NCBI GenBank assembly: GCA_963555705.1
Contig: OY743171.1
Coordinates: 14,693,352-14,757,351 of the forward strand
Length of the DNA: 64,000 bases
Direction: 5' to 3'
Source of the DNA: Ligustrum vulgare
Lineage: Eukaryota > Streptophyta > Magnoliopsida > Lamiales > Oleaceae
Within the stretch, counting starts at the first letter, position 1, and each line of letters starts with the position of its first letter. Below the pieces are notes generated by a model that was given only the letters and a program-made list of their open reading frames with translations, ran no database searches and was not told the origin of the DNA. Below are positions 33,642 through 46,230 of this stretch, one piece after another. The translations under genes and the position numbers were made by a program.

Positions 33642-36600
33642 ATGTTAAGAAGAACTAAATCTTTTGAATTGTTTCCTTTTGATATAGAAATTGAACGCAC
33701 TTTTCGACAAAGGCGCAAACAACAGTTGGAAGCAGCTCAACACACAGATTTAGAAATGGCAGATAACCCAATTCAGCCAAACCAAAATAATCTGCCAGCA
33801 GAAATTGTAGTTCAACAACAGAATCAACCGAACAACGGTAGGCGAGCATTAAGGGATTATATGATTCCACCAGTGGGAAACATTGGAACTTGCATAGTGC
33901 CGCCTGCTATACCTGCTAACAACTTCGAGATCAAGACTTCCTTGATCTCTCTGATCCAAAACTCTGCCGTTTTTCATGGATTGCCGTCTGAAGATCCACA
34001 TGCACAACTGCGAACTTTTCAAGAATTATGTGACATGCAGGGAATGAATGGAGTTCCGGGTGATGCTGTAAAGCTGAAACTATTTTCCTTCTCATTGGCG
34101 GACAAGGCAAAGGCATGGTTTTACACGCTACCCCTCCACACAATCACTACATGGGAAGTAATGAGTCAAAAATTTGTTGACAAGTTCTTTCCACCTGGCC
34201 GGATGTCAAAGATAAGGCGCGAAATCCTTTCGTTCAACCAACAGCCAGGAGAGTCCATTTTTGAGGCTTGGGAGAGGTTCAATGAGCTGGTTCGTCAATG
34301 TCCTACTCATGGAATAGTTGATTGGATCCTCATACAAACTTTCTACAACGGGTTGACCAATGACAACAAGAAGCATGCAGATTCAGCTGCGGGTGGATCT
34401 GTGATGGATTTGACGTACAAAGAAGCCTCCGAAATATTCGAGAAAATGGCAGGAAATAGTTATCAGTGGTACTCCGATCGCACCGCACAGAAATATGGTG
34501 GAATAGCTGCAGTAAATGAAATTACAACGATTAATGCTAAATTGGACGCACTGACGAAGAAATTTGATAGCATGAATCAGCAGCTAGTGCTTGCAGCTCA
34601 GACAACCATAGTCTGTGATTACTGTTTTGAGAATCATGCACTATCAGAGTGTCCTATGGCATATCAGGGTCAACCGGATAAAGAGCATGCAAATTTTGTT
34701 GGGAACAATCAGAGGCAGCAAGGAGGTATGTACTTACAGACGTACAACCCTGAATGGAGGAAGCATCCAAACTTTTCATGGGCTAACAATCAAAACACCC
34801 AACGACCACCAGGGTTTCAGCAACAACAACCACAGCAGCAACAACAAGTTAAGAAGACTTCTAGTGAAGAATTGATACTGCAACTTCTGCAAAGCCATCA
34901 AGCTGATATTAAAGAAATAAAAACTCAGTTGGGACAGTTGGCAAACGCAAGTTCAGAAAGACAACAAGGTAAATTGCCCAGTAATACAGAAACAAATCCA
35001 AGAGAATAGGTACAAGCCATTACAACCAGAAGTGGAGTTCAATTACCAGAAATTAGTGTGAAAGGAACAGATAACTCATAAATAGTAACAGAAGCAGTGG
35101 AAGAGAAAGAAGCTGATCACACGGAGAGAGAAAATTCAACTGAAAAATCTGACAGGGCAGAAGAAGCGGAGGTGAGGAAGGCCCCGACCCCAGTTAAAGC
35201 CTACATACCTCCCATACCATATCCACAGAGGCTGAGGAAGCATAAATTAGACCAGCAGTTTGCCAAATTTATTGAGAAAATCAAGCAACTGCACATCAAC
35301 ATTCCCTTCGCAGAGGCTTTAACCCAGATACCGAGCTATGCGAAATTCATGAAAGAAATCCTGACAAATAAACGAAAGCTGGATGAGCATGAGACAGTGA
35401 TGCTCACCGAAGAATGCAGTGCAATAATCCAGAAGAAATTGCCTCCCAAACTGAAGGATCCAGGGAGTTTCACAGTCCCTTGCACCATTGGGTCTATTGA
35501 ATTTGAATCTGCTTTATGTGATTTAGGAGCCAGCATTAACTTAATGTCTTTATCTATTTTCAGGAAGCTCGGGATTGGAGAAGTAAAACCAAACACCATT
35601 TCCTTGCAATTAGCAGATCGTTCAATAAAATACCCGTGGGGGTTGCTTGAAGACGTATTGATAAGAGTTGGGAAGTTTATTTACCCTGCGGACTTCGTTA
35701 TACTGGATATGGAAGAAGATAAGACAATTCCTCTCATCTTGGGATGACCATTCTTGAGAACTGGAAAGGCATTAATAGGTGTTCACGAAGGAACACTAGT
35801 GCTTCGTGTGGATGAGGAGAAGATCACTTTCAACATCTTTAAGTCTATGAAATATCCCTCGTCATTGGATACGTGTTTCACGGTGGACACTATGCAAGAA
35901 GCAGTTCGTAGTGTACATGATGAGGAGCACCCTAAGGATCCATTGGAGGCGTGCATCGTTCAGTCTGAATCTGTAAACTCGGAAAATGAAGAGGTGGCCA
36001 GGATGGCTAATGAATTGGAGGCATCACCAAGGTTCACGTTAAGGGCAGGTCGTTATTTTGAACCATTAGGTGAAAATTTGCAGAAATCTCGACCATCATG
36101 TGAAATTCCTCCCACTTTGGAATTGAAACCTTTACCAGCCCACTTGCGATATGCATTTTTGGGGGAGTTATCAACACTGCCAATTATCATTTCAAGCCAC
36201 TTGACAGCTTTGGAAGAAGAACGGTTGCTGCGGGTGGTGAAGGAACACAAAACAGCAATAGGATGGACTATTGCCGATATCAAGGGTATTAGTCCAACTA
36301 TCTGCATGCATAAAATTTTGATGGAAGATGATTCCAAGCCATCAGTGGAAGGACAGCGTAGACTAAATCCTACTTTGAAGGAAGTGGTGAGAAAAGAGAT
36401 TTTAAAGCTACTTGATGCAGGTATTATATATCCGATATCAGACAGTGCTTGGGTCAGTCCAGTTCATGTAGTGCCAAAGAAGGGGGGCATGACAGTAATT
36501 GCGAATGAGAACAACGAGTTGATCCCTACAAGGACAGTGACCGGATGGAGAGTGTGTATTGATTACAGGAAACTAAATGCTGTAACCAGAAAAGACCATT

Positions 36601-39032
36601 TTCAATTACCGTTCATCGATCAGATGTTGGAGAAGCTAGCGGGTCATTCACACTATTGCTTTCTTGATGGATATTCGGGTTACAATCAGATTGGCATTGC
36701 CTTGGCCGATCAAGAGAAAACTACTTTTACCTGTCCCTATGGTACATTTGCCTTCAGGAGAATGCCGTTTGGACTGTGTAACGTTCCAGCAACGTTCCAG
36801 AGATGCATGATGGCAATATTTTCCGATATGGTGGAGCGATTTATTGAAGTCTTCATGGATGATTTCTCAGTCTTTGGTTCCTCATTTGATGAGTGTCTAC
36901 ACCACCTATCCCTAGTGCTGAAAAGATGCACGGACACAAATCTGGTGCTAAATTGGGAGAAGTGTCACTTTATGGTGCACGAGGGAATTGTACTAGGGCA
37001 TCGGATCTCTGAAAAAGGAATTGAAGTGGACAGGGCAAAAATTCAAGTAATTGAAAAACTACCACCACCCAGCTCAGTTAAAGGAGTCAGAAGTTTTTTA
37101 GGCCATGTTGGATTTTACAGGAGATTTATAAAAGATTTTTCCAAAATCACGAAGCCCCTGTGTAATTTATTGGAAAAGGACGTAGTTTTTAATTTTTCTG
37201 AAAAGTTTTTGTCATCCTTTAATACACTCAAAGAAAAATTAACTACTGCACCAATTATTGTGGCACCAGACTGGAGTTTGCCTTTTGAGCTCATGTGGGA
37301 CGCGAGTGACTACGCTGTGGGGGCAGCATTGGGGCAGAGAAAAGACAAAATTTTCCACGTAATTTATTATGCCAGCAAAACATTGACCGATGCTCAGATA
37401 TATTATGCCACAACTGAGAAAGAGCTATTAGCAGTGGTATTTTCCTTTGACAAATTCAGGTCTTATCTTATAGGATCAAAAGTAGTGGTGTACACAGATC
37501 ATTCAGCGTTGAAGTACTTATTTGGGAAAAAGGATGCCAAGCCTAGACTGATAAGATGGGTTTTACTGCTTCAAGAATTCGATATTGAAATTCGGGATAA
37601 AAAAGGTACAAAAAATCAGATTGCGGATCACTTATCCAGATTGGAGCAGGTAAATGAGGAAAGTCTTAAAGACATAAACGAAATATTTCCAGATGAACAG
37701 TTAATGCTGCTAGCCCATATGATGCAGGTAGAGAATAATAAGGGGCCCTGGTTTGCAGATTATGTAAATTACTTGGCCAACAACGTTTTGCCTCCTGATT
37801 TTACTTACCAACAGAAGAAAAAGTTCTTTCACGATCTGAAATTCTTTTATTGGGAAGATCCATTTTTGTACAGAAGGGGACCTGACCAAATAATTCGACT
37901 GTGCATTCCAGATGAAGAGATTTTGTCGGTTCTAGAGAGGTGCCACTCAGCCCCATATGGTGGACACATGGGAGCCACTAAAACGGCAGCTAAAGTCTTG
38001 CAATGTGGGTTTTATTGGCCAACAGTTTTTAAAGATGCCTTCTCGTTTGTCAAGGCATGTGACCGGTGCCAACGAACAGGAAATATATCATCCAAGCATG
38101 AAATGCCGCTTAACAGTGTTTTGGAGGTGAAAGTGTTTGATGTGTGGGGAATAGACTTTATGGGTCCGTTCCCACCTTCATACAACAACAAATACATACT
38201 GGTGGTGGTTGACTATGTATCGAAGTGGGTGGAAGCAAAGGCATGCCCAACTAATGATGCCAGAATTGTGGTTGAATTTATACGAAAAAACATTTTTACT
38301 CGATTTGGAGCACCACGAGCAATCATGAGTGATGGGGGGACTCACTTCAATAACAAGCTGTTCAAAGCAGTATTGGCCAAGTATGGAACTCATCATCGCA
38401 TGGGGACAGCTTATCATTCACAGACTAGTGGGCAAGTGGAAACTTCAAACAGGCAGTTGAAACGGATTTTGGAAACAACAGTGAGGTCATCCCGTAAAGA
38501 CTGGGCCAGCAAATTGGATGATGCTCTGTGGGCATATAGGACAGCTTTCAAAACTTCCATCGGGATATCACCATTTCAGTTAGTCTATGGAAAAGCGTGT
38601 CATTTGCCTGTTGAATTCGAACACAAGGCATACTGGGCTTTAAAACAGTTGAACCTTGATATGGACTTGGCAAAAGATCAGAGATTTATGCAACTTAATG
38701 CATTGGATGAATTTCGCTTAGGAGCCTATGAGAATGCCTCAATCTATAAGGACCGGACTAAGAAGTGGCATGATCGCCACATTCACAAGAGAGAATTTCA
38801 GGTTGGAGATCAGGTGCTGCTGTACAATTCACGCTTGAAGCTTTTTCCGGGAAAATTGAGGTCGAGATGGTCTGGCCCATTCACAATTGCTCAAGTATTT
38901 CCTTATGGTACATTTGAGCTTCATCATCCGACTAAGGGACATTTTAAAGTAAATGGGCAGAGAATCAAACATAACTTTGAGGTTGATTTTGATAAGGAGA
39001 AGTCATACGTCGACATCGCCATTCCAGAGTGA
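33642..39032 (+). pseudogene. Gag-Pol of Athila-like element 2, one frame with three nonsense codons
   Basis: A single frame of 1797 codons runs from the ATG at 33642 to 39032. It is broken only by TAG (35007), TAA (35079) and TGA (35745). Gag has a capsid-like region (about 33920-34450), a CCHC-like knuckle CDYCFENHALSEC (about 34612), and a Gln-rich tail. The protease has CDLGASINLM (about 35518). RT has FMDD (about 36853). RNase H starts at [13 protein letters not shown] (about 37297), with [10 protein letters not shown] and [10 protein letters not shown]; the Cys usual before DAS is Trp. The integrase HHCC finger lies at about 37945-38075. The D, D and E of the core are in GIDFMGP (about 38150), SDGGTHF (about 38330) and QVETSNRQ (about 38432). 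The C-terminal domain is complete and there is no chromodomain, as expected for Athila. The frame is otherwise well kept. Confidence 0.92.
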
Positions 39033-40411
39033 ACACTGCAGAAAGTCGGGCTTGTGACTATAAACGGAGCGCTTGTTGGGAGGCAACCCAATTTTTCTTC
39101 TCTTGCTTCATTATGTTTTATTTTTACTTTCGTTTCGCAATTTTTATCAATTCGTTTTCATTATTGCATTCATGACATTTACATTAGTTATTCTTTGCAT
39201 GATTTGGCATTTTTAGGCATATTTTTTGATTTATAGGAAATTTTGAGCACTAAAGGTTTTAGTTGTCATTTCCGAGCCTTTTCACTAGTTGACCACGGTT
39301 AGAGGTGGACATTCATGATCATCCACGTTTTTCAATCATTTTGTGAGTGTATGGCATTTTTCATAATTTATTTTCATAAAAAAAAAAAATGCAGAGTTCA
39401 TGTCGCGATCGCTACTTTGTCAGTAAGGTGATCGCGATTATGGACCAAATTTTCAACAAATTCTTTTTGAGATAACCACGCAATCGCTACTAGGATTGCC
39501 ACGCGATCGCGTGGGTGAACTGGGCGCGAATTTCACGTTTTTAAACCCGGCAGCCTTCATTTGGTTCTTATTTCCGCTGCCGGGTGCCACCTCTTTTTCT
39601 CTCGCCACCAGTTCGTCGATTCTAGAATCGTGTAATCACCACCAACAATCTCGTGCATCATCAAGATTTTGAACATCCCTACTTACAAATTTAAGGTATG
39701 CATTCTTAGGATTTAGGGATTTTCCTCTTTTGACCGTTTTCACCCTATTTTTGCTTGTTCCGTGATTTTGGTCGAAAGGAGTATGGGTTAGGTTAGATTG
39801 TGGATTGGTTGTGTGTTGAGTTGATGGGTAAATTATTTTGGAAGTCTCCATTCGCTAGTTGTTATGATTTCTCCATGATTTGCCTATGCCTTCAATGTGT
39901 TCGATGAATTGTCTCAACGAGATTTTTGTTGAAATTTGACATATCCACTCGAGCACATTTCTTGGTTACATGTTTCTCACCGTAGTTGTGCTAGAATTTC
40001 ACATTTTTGCCGCATGGCATTGCACAAATGTGCATGTTTGAACTCTAGTACCATTGCAGCCACTGCAGGGCCATTGCAGCCACTGCAGGGCCATTGCAAG
40101 GCCACTGTAGGGTCATTGCACGCTTACGTCACCACTTCATCGTGTCATTTCTATATGCATCTGATTTCTGTCTGCTCTAAACTTTTAATATGCTACTCTT
40201 GAATTGTAATACTTTATTGTGCTCTGGACACTTTTCAATAATTTTACTTTTTTCGATACGATAACCGAGGTTAAAAAGCACCGGTCGGGCTGATATTCTT
40301 TCGCTTTTATTGTGTAAATTCTCACAAGTTTGGGGGTTTGTGCCACCACTCTTATACTTTTCCACTCTCACATTGGTTCTAATGATGCGTTTGCTCTTTG
40401 TAGGTACAATA
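39033..40411 (+). other. Spacer between pol and the downstream ORF
   Basis: No gene is seen. Two GCGATCGC palindromes (39405 and 39503) repeat those in the LTR. A 20-bp tandem repeat lies at 40051-40120. A PPT-like AAGTTTGGGGGT is at 40326-40337. A pyrimidine tract plus TAG acceptor (TTGCTCTTTGTAG, ending 40403) precedes the downstream ORF and could be a 3' splice site for a subgenomic mRNA. Confidence 0.6.
40051..40120. repeat. 20-bp tandem repeat, about 3.5 copies
   Basis: CCATTGCAGCCACTGCAGGG is repeated, the later copies degenerate. It lies in the spacer of Athila-like element 2. Confidence 0.9.
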
Positions 40412-41776
40412 ATGCCTCCAAAAGCCACAGCTTCACAAAAAGGGAAAGGAAAGGCTGGGCCTTCTAAGCGGAAATGAGGTACCTCGACTGAGGTTCAGGA
40501 GGCCGATCAAGGGAACATAGGAGATATACAAAGGTTTTTGGGGAGCAAAGAATTACACAGATATGAGGTGCTGCTTAAGGGGAAGAAAATTTGGAATGAA
40601 CGTGAGGTAATTTTAGCTGATTTCCCGGATACCGAGGTCGCCCACCTTATAGAGAGAGCAGGTTGGCAAAAATTGGCAGGCACGCCGCACAAGCCCTATC
40701 CACTTTTAGTCAAGGAGTTCCTAGCCAATTTCAACCATGCCATTGGGACAGAAGGTGGCCCTCACAGGTATAAGACCTGGGTGCGTGGTAAATGGATCCG
40801 ATTTTCTCCGGCTGTCATTGAGCGGGTTTTGGAGCTGACACGAGAGGGGATTGAGCAGGTCCCTAGTGATTTGGATATTGATATGATAACTGACTTCTTA
40901 TACAGCGGGCAGAATGTGGAATTGGAGAAGCCGGGGCGCTTTGAACATGGGGAGCTCACAGAGAGTATCAGGGTCCTGCACATCTTCATGTGCCATAACA
41001 TCGATCCCACTTCACACAAGACAGAGTTTAATGAAGACCGGGCTCGCTTAATTCATCATCTAGCCAGGGGGCGCAAGTTGGATTTGGGGAGGCACATCTT
41101 TGATTTTATTATTACACTTGCCTCCCAGCTGGACTCCGAGCGCCAGATCATGTTTCCTTGTTTGATCAGTGCGATCTGCGTGGCCGAAGGAGTGGATATT
41201 TGGCCCCATGAAGAACCTGCGCCTCTCGGAGCCATTATCAGCAGACGCACCCGAGAGAGCACGAGGCCTAGGGTACAGCGAGGCCCACCTGCTCCTCCAC
41301 CAGCCCCAGTGGATCATGTTGCCCCTGTTGACCCAGTTGCACCAGCAGGGCCAGCAGAACCAGTTACACCAGCCGCTCCAGCAGCACCAGCACATATGCC
41401 AGCTCCTCTCGGAGATGAGAGGCTCCTAAGGCAGATACTTTTGGAGTTGACTGACCTGACTCGCGCCGTCAACATGATGAGGGAAGTTGAGGTCGCACAG
41501 CACAGGCAGCTGGAAATCCTGGAACAGCGACTTGATCGTCTGGTTCAGGGTAACATCACTGGGGAGTAGCACATCATGCGTCATACGATGACAGAATTTA
41601 GCGGTCAGCTCTCGCGGGTGCAAGCCAGGCTCTTTTCTATCGAGAACCGATTGGAGGGGATCGAACGGAGAGCCGAGGGGATTGAAACGAGACTGGGGAG
41701 GATAGAAGGCAGATTGGATGCAGACGCCCCAGGCCCATCTGCGCCGCAGCAGGACCTACCCCCAGGAAGTCCCTGA
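40412..41776 (+). pseudogene. Additional downstream ORF of Athila-like element 2 (putative plant transposon protein domain)
   Basis: One frame of 455 codons begins with MPPKATASQKGKGKAG at 40412 and is broken by TGA (40475) and TAG (41567). The first part is basic. The central 220 residues (RFLGSKELHRYEVLL, LVKEFLANF, VRGKWIRFSP, HIFMCHNIDP) match the domain often annotated as putative plant transposon protein, found downstream of pol in Athila-like elements at the env-like position. A Pro/Ala-rich stretch with PVAPAGPAEPV follows. The end beyond the second stop is a heptad-rich coiled coil (IENRLEGIERRAEGIETRL). No signal peptide or membrane segment is seen, so an envelope role is not supported. 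A likely splice acceptor lies 8 bp upstream. Confidence 0.75.
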
Positions 41777-42469
41777 TCTTTTTCTTTTTACCTTGCCTTT
41801 CATTTTTGATACTTCCTTGTTTAAATTGTTTCATTGAGGGCAATGTATATTTTTAAGTTTGGGGGTAGTGGTTTACTTTCGATCATATGGGCTTGTATTA
41901 AGTGATATCATGTAACTCTTCAAACCTCTATTAATCAATGCAAGTACTTGGTCCTTTTATTTGATGTTTAAGTTAACGCCTAAAAAAAAATTAATAAATA
42001 AATAAATTAGTTGAAAATTGTTTTGACATACTTATTGTCTAGGAAGTAGTATGAATCAATTTGTACATAAGCTCGAAAATCCGGACAACATGAAAAAGCA
42101 TGAACTTATTTTTGAACTAGTTATGTTTTGCTAGATTCATACTATCTGCGCACATAGCCAGTGTTGGATAATTGCTTGTGTGTGGAATTTTGTTTAATAC
42201 ATGTGGGGCAGAGTTTATGCAATTTGAACTTAGGAATGATGCATAAATCCCTGAACTTAGATCGTTAGACATCCCACCCCTAAATTAGAACCAATCATGC
42301 TAAAATGCAAGTTTGGGGGTAAAATGGTTGGAATTTGTGTGTATTGACGGGTTGGAGGTCTGTGGTCCTTGGTTTTGCACTTTAGTCATTACAGTTTGGT
42401 CAACGGGTATAAACCATTTCCAGCATAAAAACAGAAAAATGCTGAAGGTCTTATTCCGCTCTTCAAATG

Positions 42470-42770
42470 CCTTTTTGACTCGAGTAAGTAAGTCCGAGGG
42501 GTCTTTCAAACCTGGTGCCCTAAAGCCAACTGGCTTGGGAGTCATCGACCTAAAGCTCGCTACAGGGGTCAATTAGAAAGCAAGTACGGAGAGTGGACTT
42601 ACACATAAGACATTATAACATCTTTAACTTTTCTGTTTAAGCCTTTATGACTCGGGCAAGTACGTCTGAGGGGTTCTTTGAACCTGGTACCCTAAAGCCG
42701 TCTGGTTTGGGAGTTGCCGATCTGAAAGTCCGCTACAGGGGTCATATAGAACGCCCGTATGAAAAGTTCT
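42470..42770. repeat. Two-copy duplication, period about 171 bp
   Basis: Both copies contain TTTATGACTCGRGYAAGTA, then CCTGGTRCCCTAAAGCC and CGCTACAGGGGTCA (about 42470-42598 and 42641-42770), with roughly 20 percent divergence by eye. Confidence 0.75.
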
Positions 42771-43352
42771 GCACAAAGATGGTAAAAGACAGAGACAATT
42801 AAAAGAAAAAGTCGTCCATCATAAGAAAAAAAAATGTATATATATATAGATATATTATTGCATGGTATAAGCTTTGTTGACTGAGCTGTGGTGGTTGAGG
42901 TTGTAGAATTGGGGTCTGCTTTCTTTTGATTTGTTATGCACGCAGATTTCTGATCCTGATTACCTTGTGTGGAAAAAGCTAAGAATATGTTTAGAACCCA
43001 CATAGATAAAAACCCGGGATGTGAGAGAAAAGCAGAAAGTGGTGATCATCCATGAGCGCTGAAAGGAATTTCATTAGAAATCATAGATTGACTACATGGG
43101 ATTTGGGTTGGATATGCATAATGTGCCACACAGTGTTGAGCACTTCTTTTGCATAAGTATGCGTTTGACATTGGCTATTCACACACACACTTGAAACACT
43201 GGCATGATATAACTAAAAATTATTTTACATTGTTGTTCATAACTTGTTCTTAGAGCGTAAATTGATTTGGACTATGGAGGCATATGGTAAGCATGTTGGC
43301 ACAACAAAAATATCTTATATCTTGTCTATTTGATTTTGTAAGTCATTATCCG

Positions 43353-43391
43353 TTGTTCGAGGACGAACAATAATTCAAGTTTGGGGGTATT
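43353..43391 (+). promoter_or_regulatory. Hairpin plus polypurine tract before the 3' LTR
   Basis: TTGTTCG-AGGA-CGAACAA (43353-43370) forms a 7-bp stem with a 4-base loop. AAGTTTGGGGGT follows, then four bases, then the LTR at 43392. The G-run is the likely plus-strand primer. The hairpin is seen in the sequence; its role is unknown. Confidence 0.65.
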
Positions 43392-44837
43392 TGATAGGTG
43401 TATTTTATACACTTGGGGATATGCTAAAATGAGAATTTATCGTTTTAATTTATGAATATATTCTACCTAAAGTGCATTTAATTGTTTTTATTTCAGATTT
43501 TAGTCAAAAAGAGGAACAAGGAAGCAATTACGGGAAATAAAGGTCAAAAGTAGGAAAATTGAAGAGAAACAAAAGTTCTGGGGTCAAATTGATCAAATCA
43601 ATAGTTTGAGATACATGTTGCAAATAAAATCCGAGGACCAACTTAAAGGCCAAGAAGAAGATGGTGAATCGCGTGTTAAAACTCCAGGTCGCGATCGAGA
43701 AAGCTCAACTTCAGTGATCGCGACATGGCGATAAAATTCATGCAGAGCGAAATAAGGTGCACCCACGCGATCGCTGGCACCAAACCCACGCGATCGCGTA
43801 GGTGTCCGACTGGGCCTGTATTGGGCTTTTGCGCGCGATTTTAAGAGGCAAGACTCGGGAAATTAACCTAAGTTGGAACAGAGCACGAGAGGCAACTGGA
43901 GAGCAGGTTTTGCAGAGCTGAATATTGGAGAATTCTTGGCAAATCAACGTCCAGTTGACGCGGGGGATTCAAGCACGGAAAAGCACGGGAATTAGGAGCT
44001 TAACACGGGAATCTGATTCTCGGTGCAAGACTTCTTTTCTTATTGTTGAATCCATAAATTCCAATATGTTTAATTGTGATTTAGATTGTTTTGATTATTC
44101 CTTCATTATGAGTAACTAATCTTAACGTTGGGAATCACGATGTAGCTTAGTCAATTACTTTAATTCCATGTTCCTTGTTTTAACGCCGTAATGCATGTGT
44201 TGGTTTATTATTGCGTTTAATGCTTGAATGAATTGGCCACTTGTTCATGACTTTATGTGTTATTTCCATAATCCGAGAGGTGAGTTAATAACATAGATCT
44301 AGGTAATAAATCCATTAATTGAACGAGAGATAGAGATATACTTTCGTGATTAGTGCGATCATGTATGAGTTCTTACATGTAATGCATTTAGATAAGGAAT
44401 ATTCGGACCCGCTGTAGAGATACATGGTTGACTTATCTAGATAGAGTTGATTTAAATTCGAGAGAGGAATCTCAACTTAATTTTGTGAACTTGATCGATC
44501 ACATATTTAGAAAATAAAATCTGGAACGGGAGTTAATTTAATTGGTTAGGTGAAGTCGTGAGTCCCAACCACTTTTAATTATACTTAAAAACAATCAGCA
44601 ATTGTGAAACCTCAATCTTGTGCAAAGTTTTAATCTGTTAGTCATAGTTATAAACATAGTTTCCAAACAATCAAAAATTCATTTCTTTGTTCAAATAGGG
44701 ATAAGAATTCACACATTTCGGTACTTAGTAAACGGTCCTTGTGGGAACGATAATCCGGACTCTTAGGTCCATTTTAACTACTCTTCACGACCCATTCACT
44801 TGCGGGGATACTTCGCATCGCCAGATATCGGTGAACA
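43392..44837 (+). repeat. 3' LTR of Athila-like element 2
   Basis: 1446 bp, TGATAGGTGTAT to CGGTGAACA. It is nearly identical to 32065-33509, with one indel and scattered substitutions, mainly in the first 500 bp. Confidence 0.95.
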
Positions 44838-45230
44838 GTCGTCCACCCTTTCATGTATCTCAAAGGGGCAGACAAAACGCGGGCTTAACTTTCCTTTCTT
44901 CCCGAATCTCATAACTCCTTTCATAGGAGCTACCTTCAAAAAGATCATATCACATGCAACGAATTCTAATGATTTTATTCTTCTGTCTACATAGCTTTTC
45001 TATCTATTCTTTGCAATTTTCATTCGTTGAAGAATCTTTTCAGCAACTGCTGCTGTCTATTGTACTATTTCTGGACCCAATAGTTTTCTTTCTCCTATCT
45101 CATCCCAATGAACTGGTGATCTACACTTCTTCCTATATAGTGCCTCATACGTGATCGAAGTTTGATAGTTATTGTTGTAGGAGACCATCAACCGACATTA
45201 TCCCACTTATGAATTCATTCACTAACTTTC
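44838..45230 (-). pseudogene. Chromovirus integrase C-terminal region
   Basis: The minus strand reads EALYRKKCRSPVHWDEIGE, LLGPEIVQ, then FLKVAPMKGVMRFGKKGKL and PFEIHERVDE up to the Athila insertion point. It continues at 32064 downward. Order and motifs (SPVHWDE, GVMRFGKKGKLSPRF) are those of plant Tekay/Del integrases. One stop and small frame changes are present. Confidence 0.8.
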
Positions 45231-46230
45231 TATTTCCAGCTTTTCATAGAATCTATTCTAACGTCTAAACTGTAATATATATATTGATTGATCACATTCT
45301 TAAAACTAAAATCAAGAAGATTGACCAAAATAAGACTTTATAATCTAGAATTAGTGAAACTTGACGTCCATACCAAAACATACTGTAGAAATACTAATAC
45401 TTTGACAGAATCTTTCTGGAAAGATTTACAAACGAAATCCTTTCTGAACATGCTGACATTTCTTTTAAAATCGGAGGATCAAACTTAAATCCTCTAACCC
45501 ATACTTATATATTGTAATCAAGTATTCAGCATCATACATTCATCTTAAAACTAAAGCCAAGGTACTAATTTAAAAAATACATGCTTTCAGAATCATCATA
45601 ACAACAATACTCTAACCAAGTATTTTATAAATAAATCATTGACCTATCACCAATGAATAAGAATTTTGTGATTTATATAGGATTCCTCATCAAGGTTACT
45701 TAACCCAAAGATACAACTCCACAATAATTAAAAGTTACACTAATGATCATCTTAGATTTTAAACAATCCAAATTTATGTATTCCATGGAGATCTCAATAT
45801 GGATAATATACTTTACTCACATCTAATGCACAACCAACAATGAGTAATCACAACTACATCACCAAATTTTAAATAAATTCATCTATCTTATCATAAACAA
45901 ATGAAGTTTCCCGACCATAGGTTATATTTAGCAATAAACAAACCATTGATCAAGATAAGATTAATTAGTTCAAACATATCATCACACTATTCTTCCATAG
46001 GACAATCATAACATTCATTAACTATCTATTCACCATAACTTGTGGTAATCATGTGACATGCCACTTATCACCATACCATATGACCTCAACATTTAATCAT
46101 ATCAATCTCCTTAAGATCACAGTATAATATCCATCATATATATCACATGAACATTTCTACATCAATAAATCATTAAAATCTTATATATACCAATCTCTCA
46201 ATCTCAATAAATCTTAAATTTTACAATTCT
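45231..46230. other. Decayed chromovirus RNase H/integrase core interval
   Basis: By position this should hold most of RNase H and the integrase core on the minus strand, but no motif survives. It is AT-rich and full of stops, and may have been partly replaced. Confidence 0.4.

Larger units (their letters stand above)
41777..43391 (+). other. 3' untranslated region of Athila-like element 2
   Basis: No gene is seen. PPT-like AAGTTTGGGGGT occurs at 41855, 42309 and 43377; only the last abuts the LTR. A two-copy tandem duplication lies at about 42470-42770. A TA run is at 42836-42852. Confidence 0.7.
32065..44837 (+). mobile_element. Athila-type Ty3/Gypsy element 2, complete with both LTRs
   Basis: The element spans 12773 bp: LTR, tRNA-Asp PBS, gag-pol, an extra downstream ORF, a long 3' untranslated region with repeats, PPT and LTR. 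The two LTRs differ at only a few percent of positions by eye, so insertion is fairly recent. The flanks TTCGT (32060-32064) and GTCGT (44838-44842) are a 4-of-5 match, a target duplication with one change. Coding regions carry in-frame stops but no frameshift. It interrupts the integrase C-terminus of the chromovirus, which reads through when the element is removed. Confidence 0.93.

Noticed and set aside
39054..39236. Short ORF after Athila pol
   Set aside because: AT-rich spacer, no domain, not conserved in context.
40538..41569. Treating 40538 as the true start of the Athila downstream ORF
   Set aside because: That codon is TTG inside a longer frame; the upstream ATG at 40412 follows a splice acceptor and the frame is broken only by one stop.
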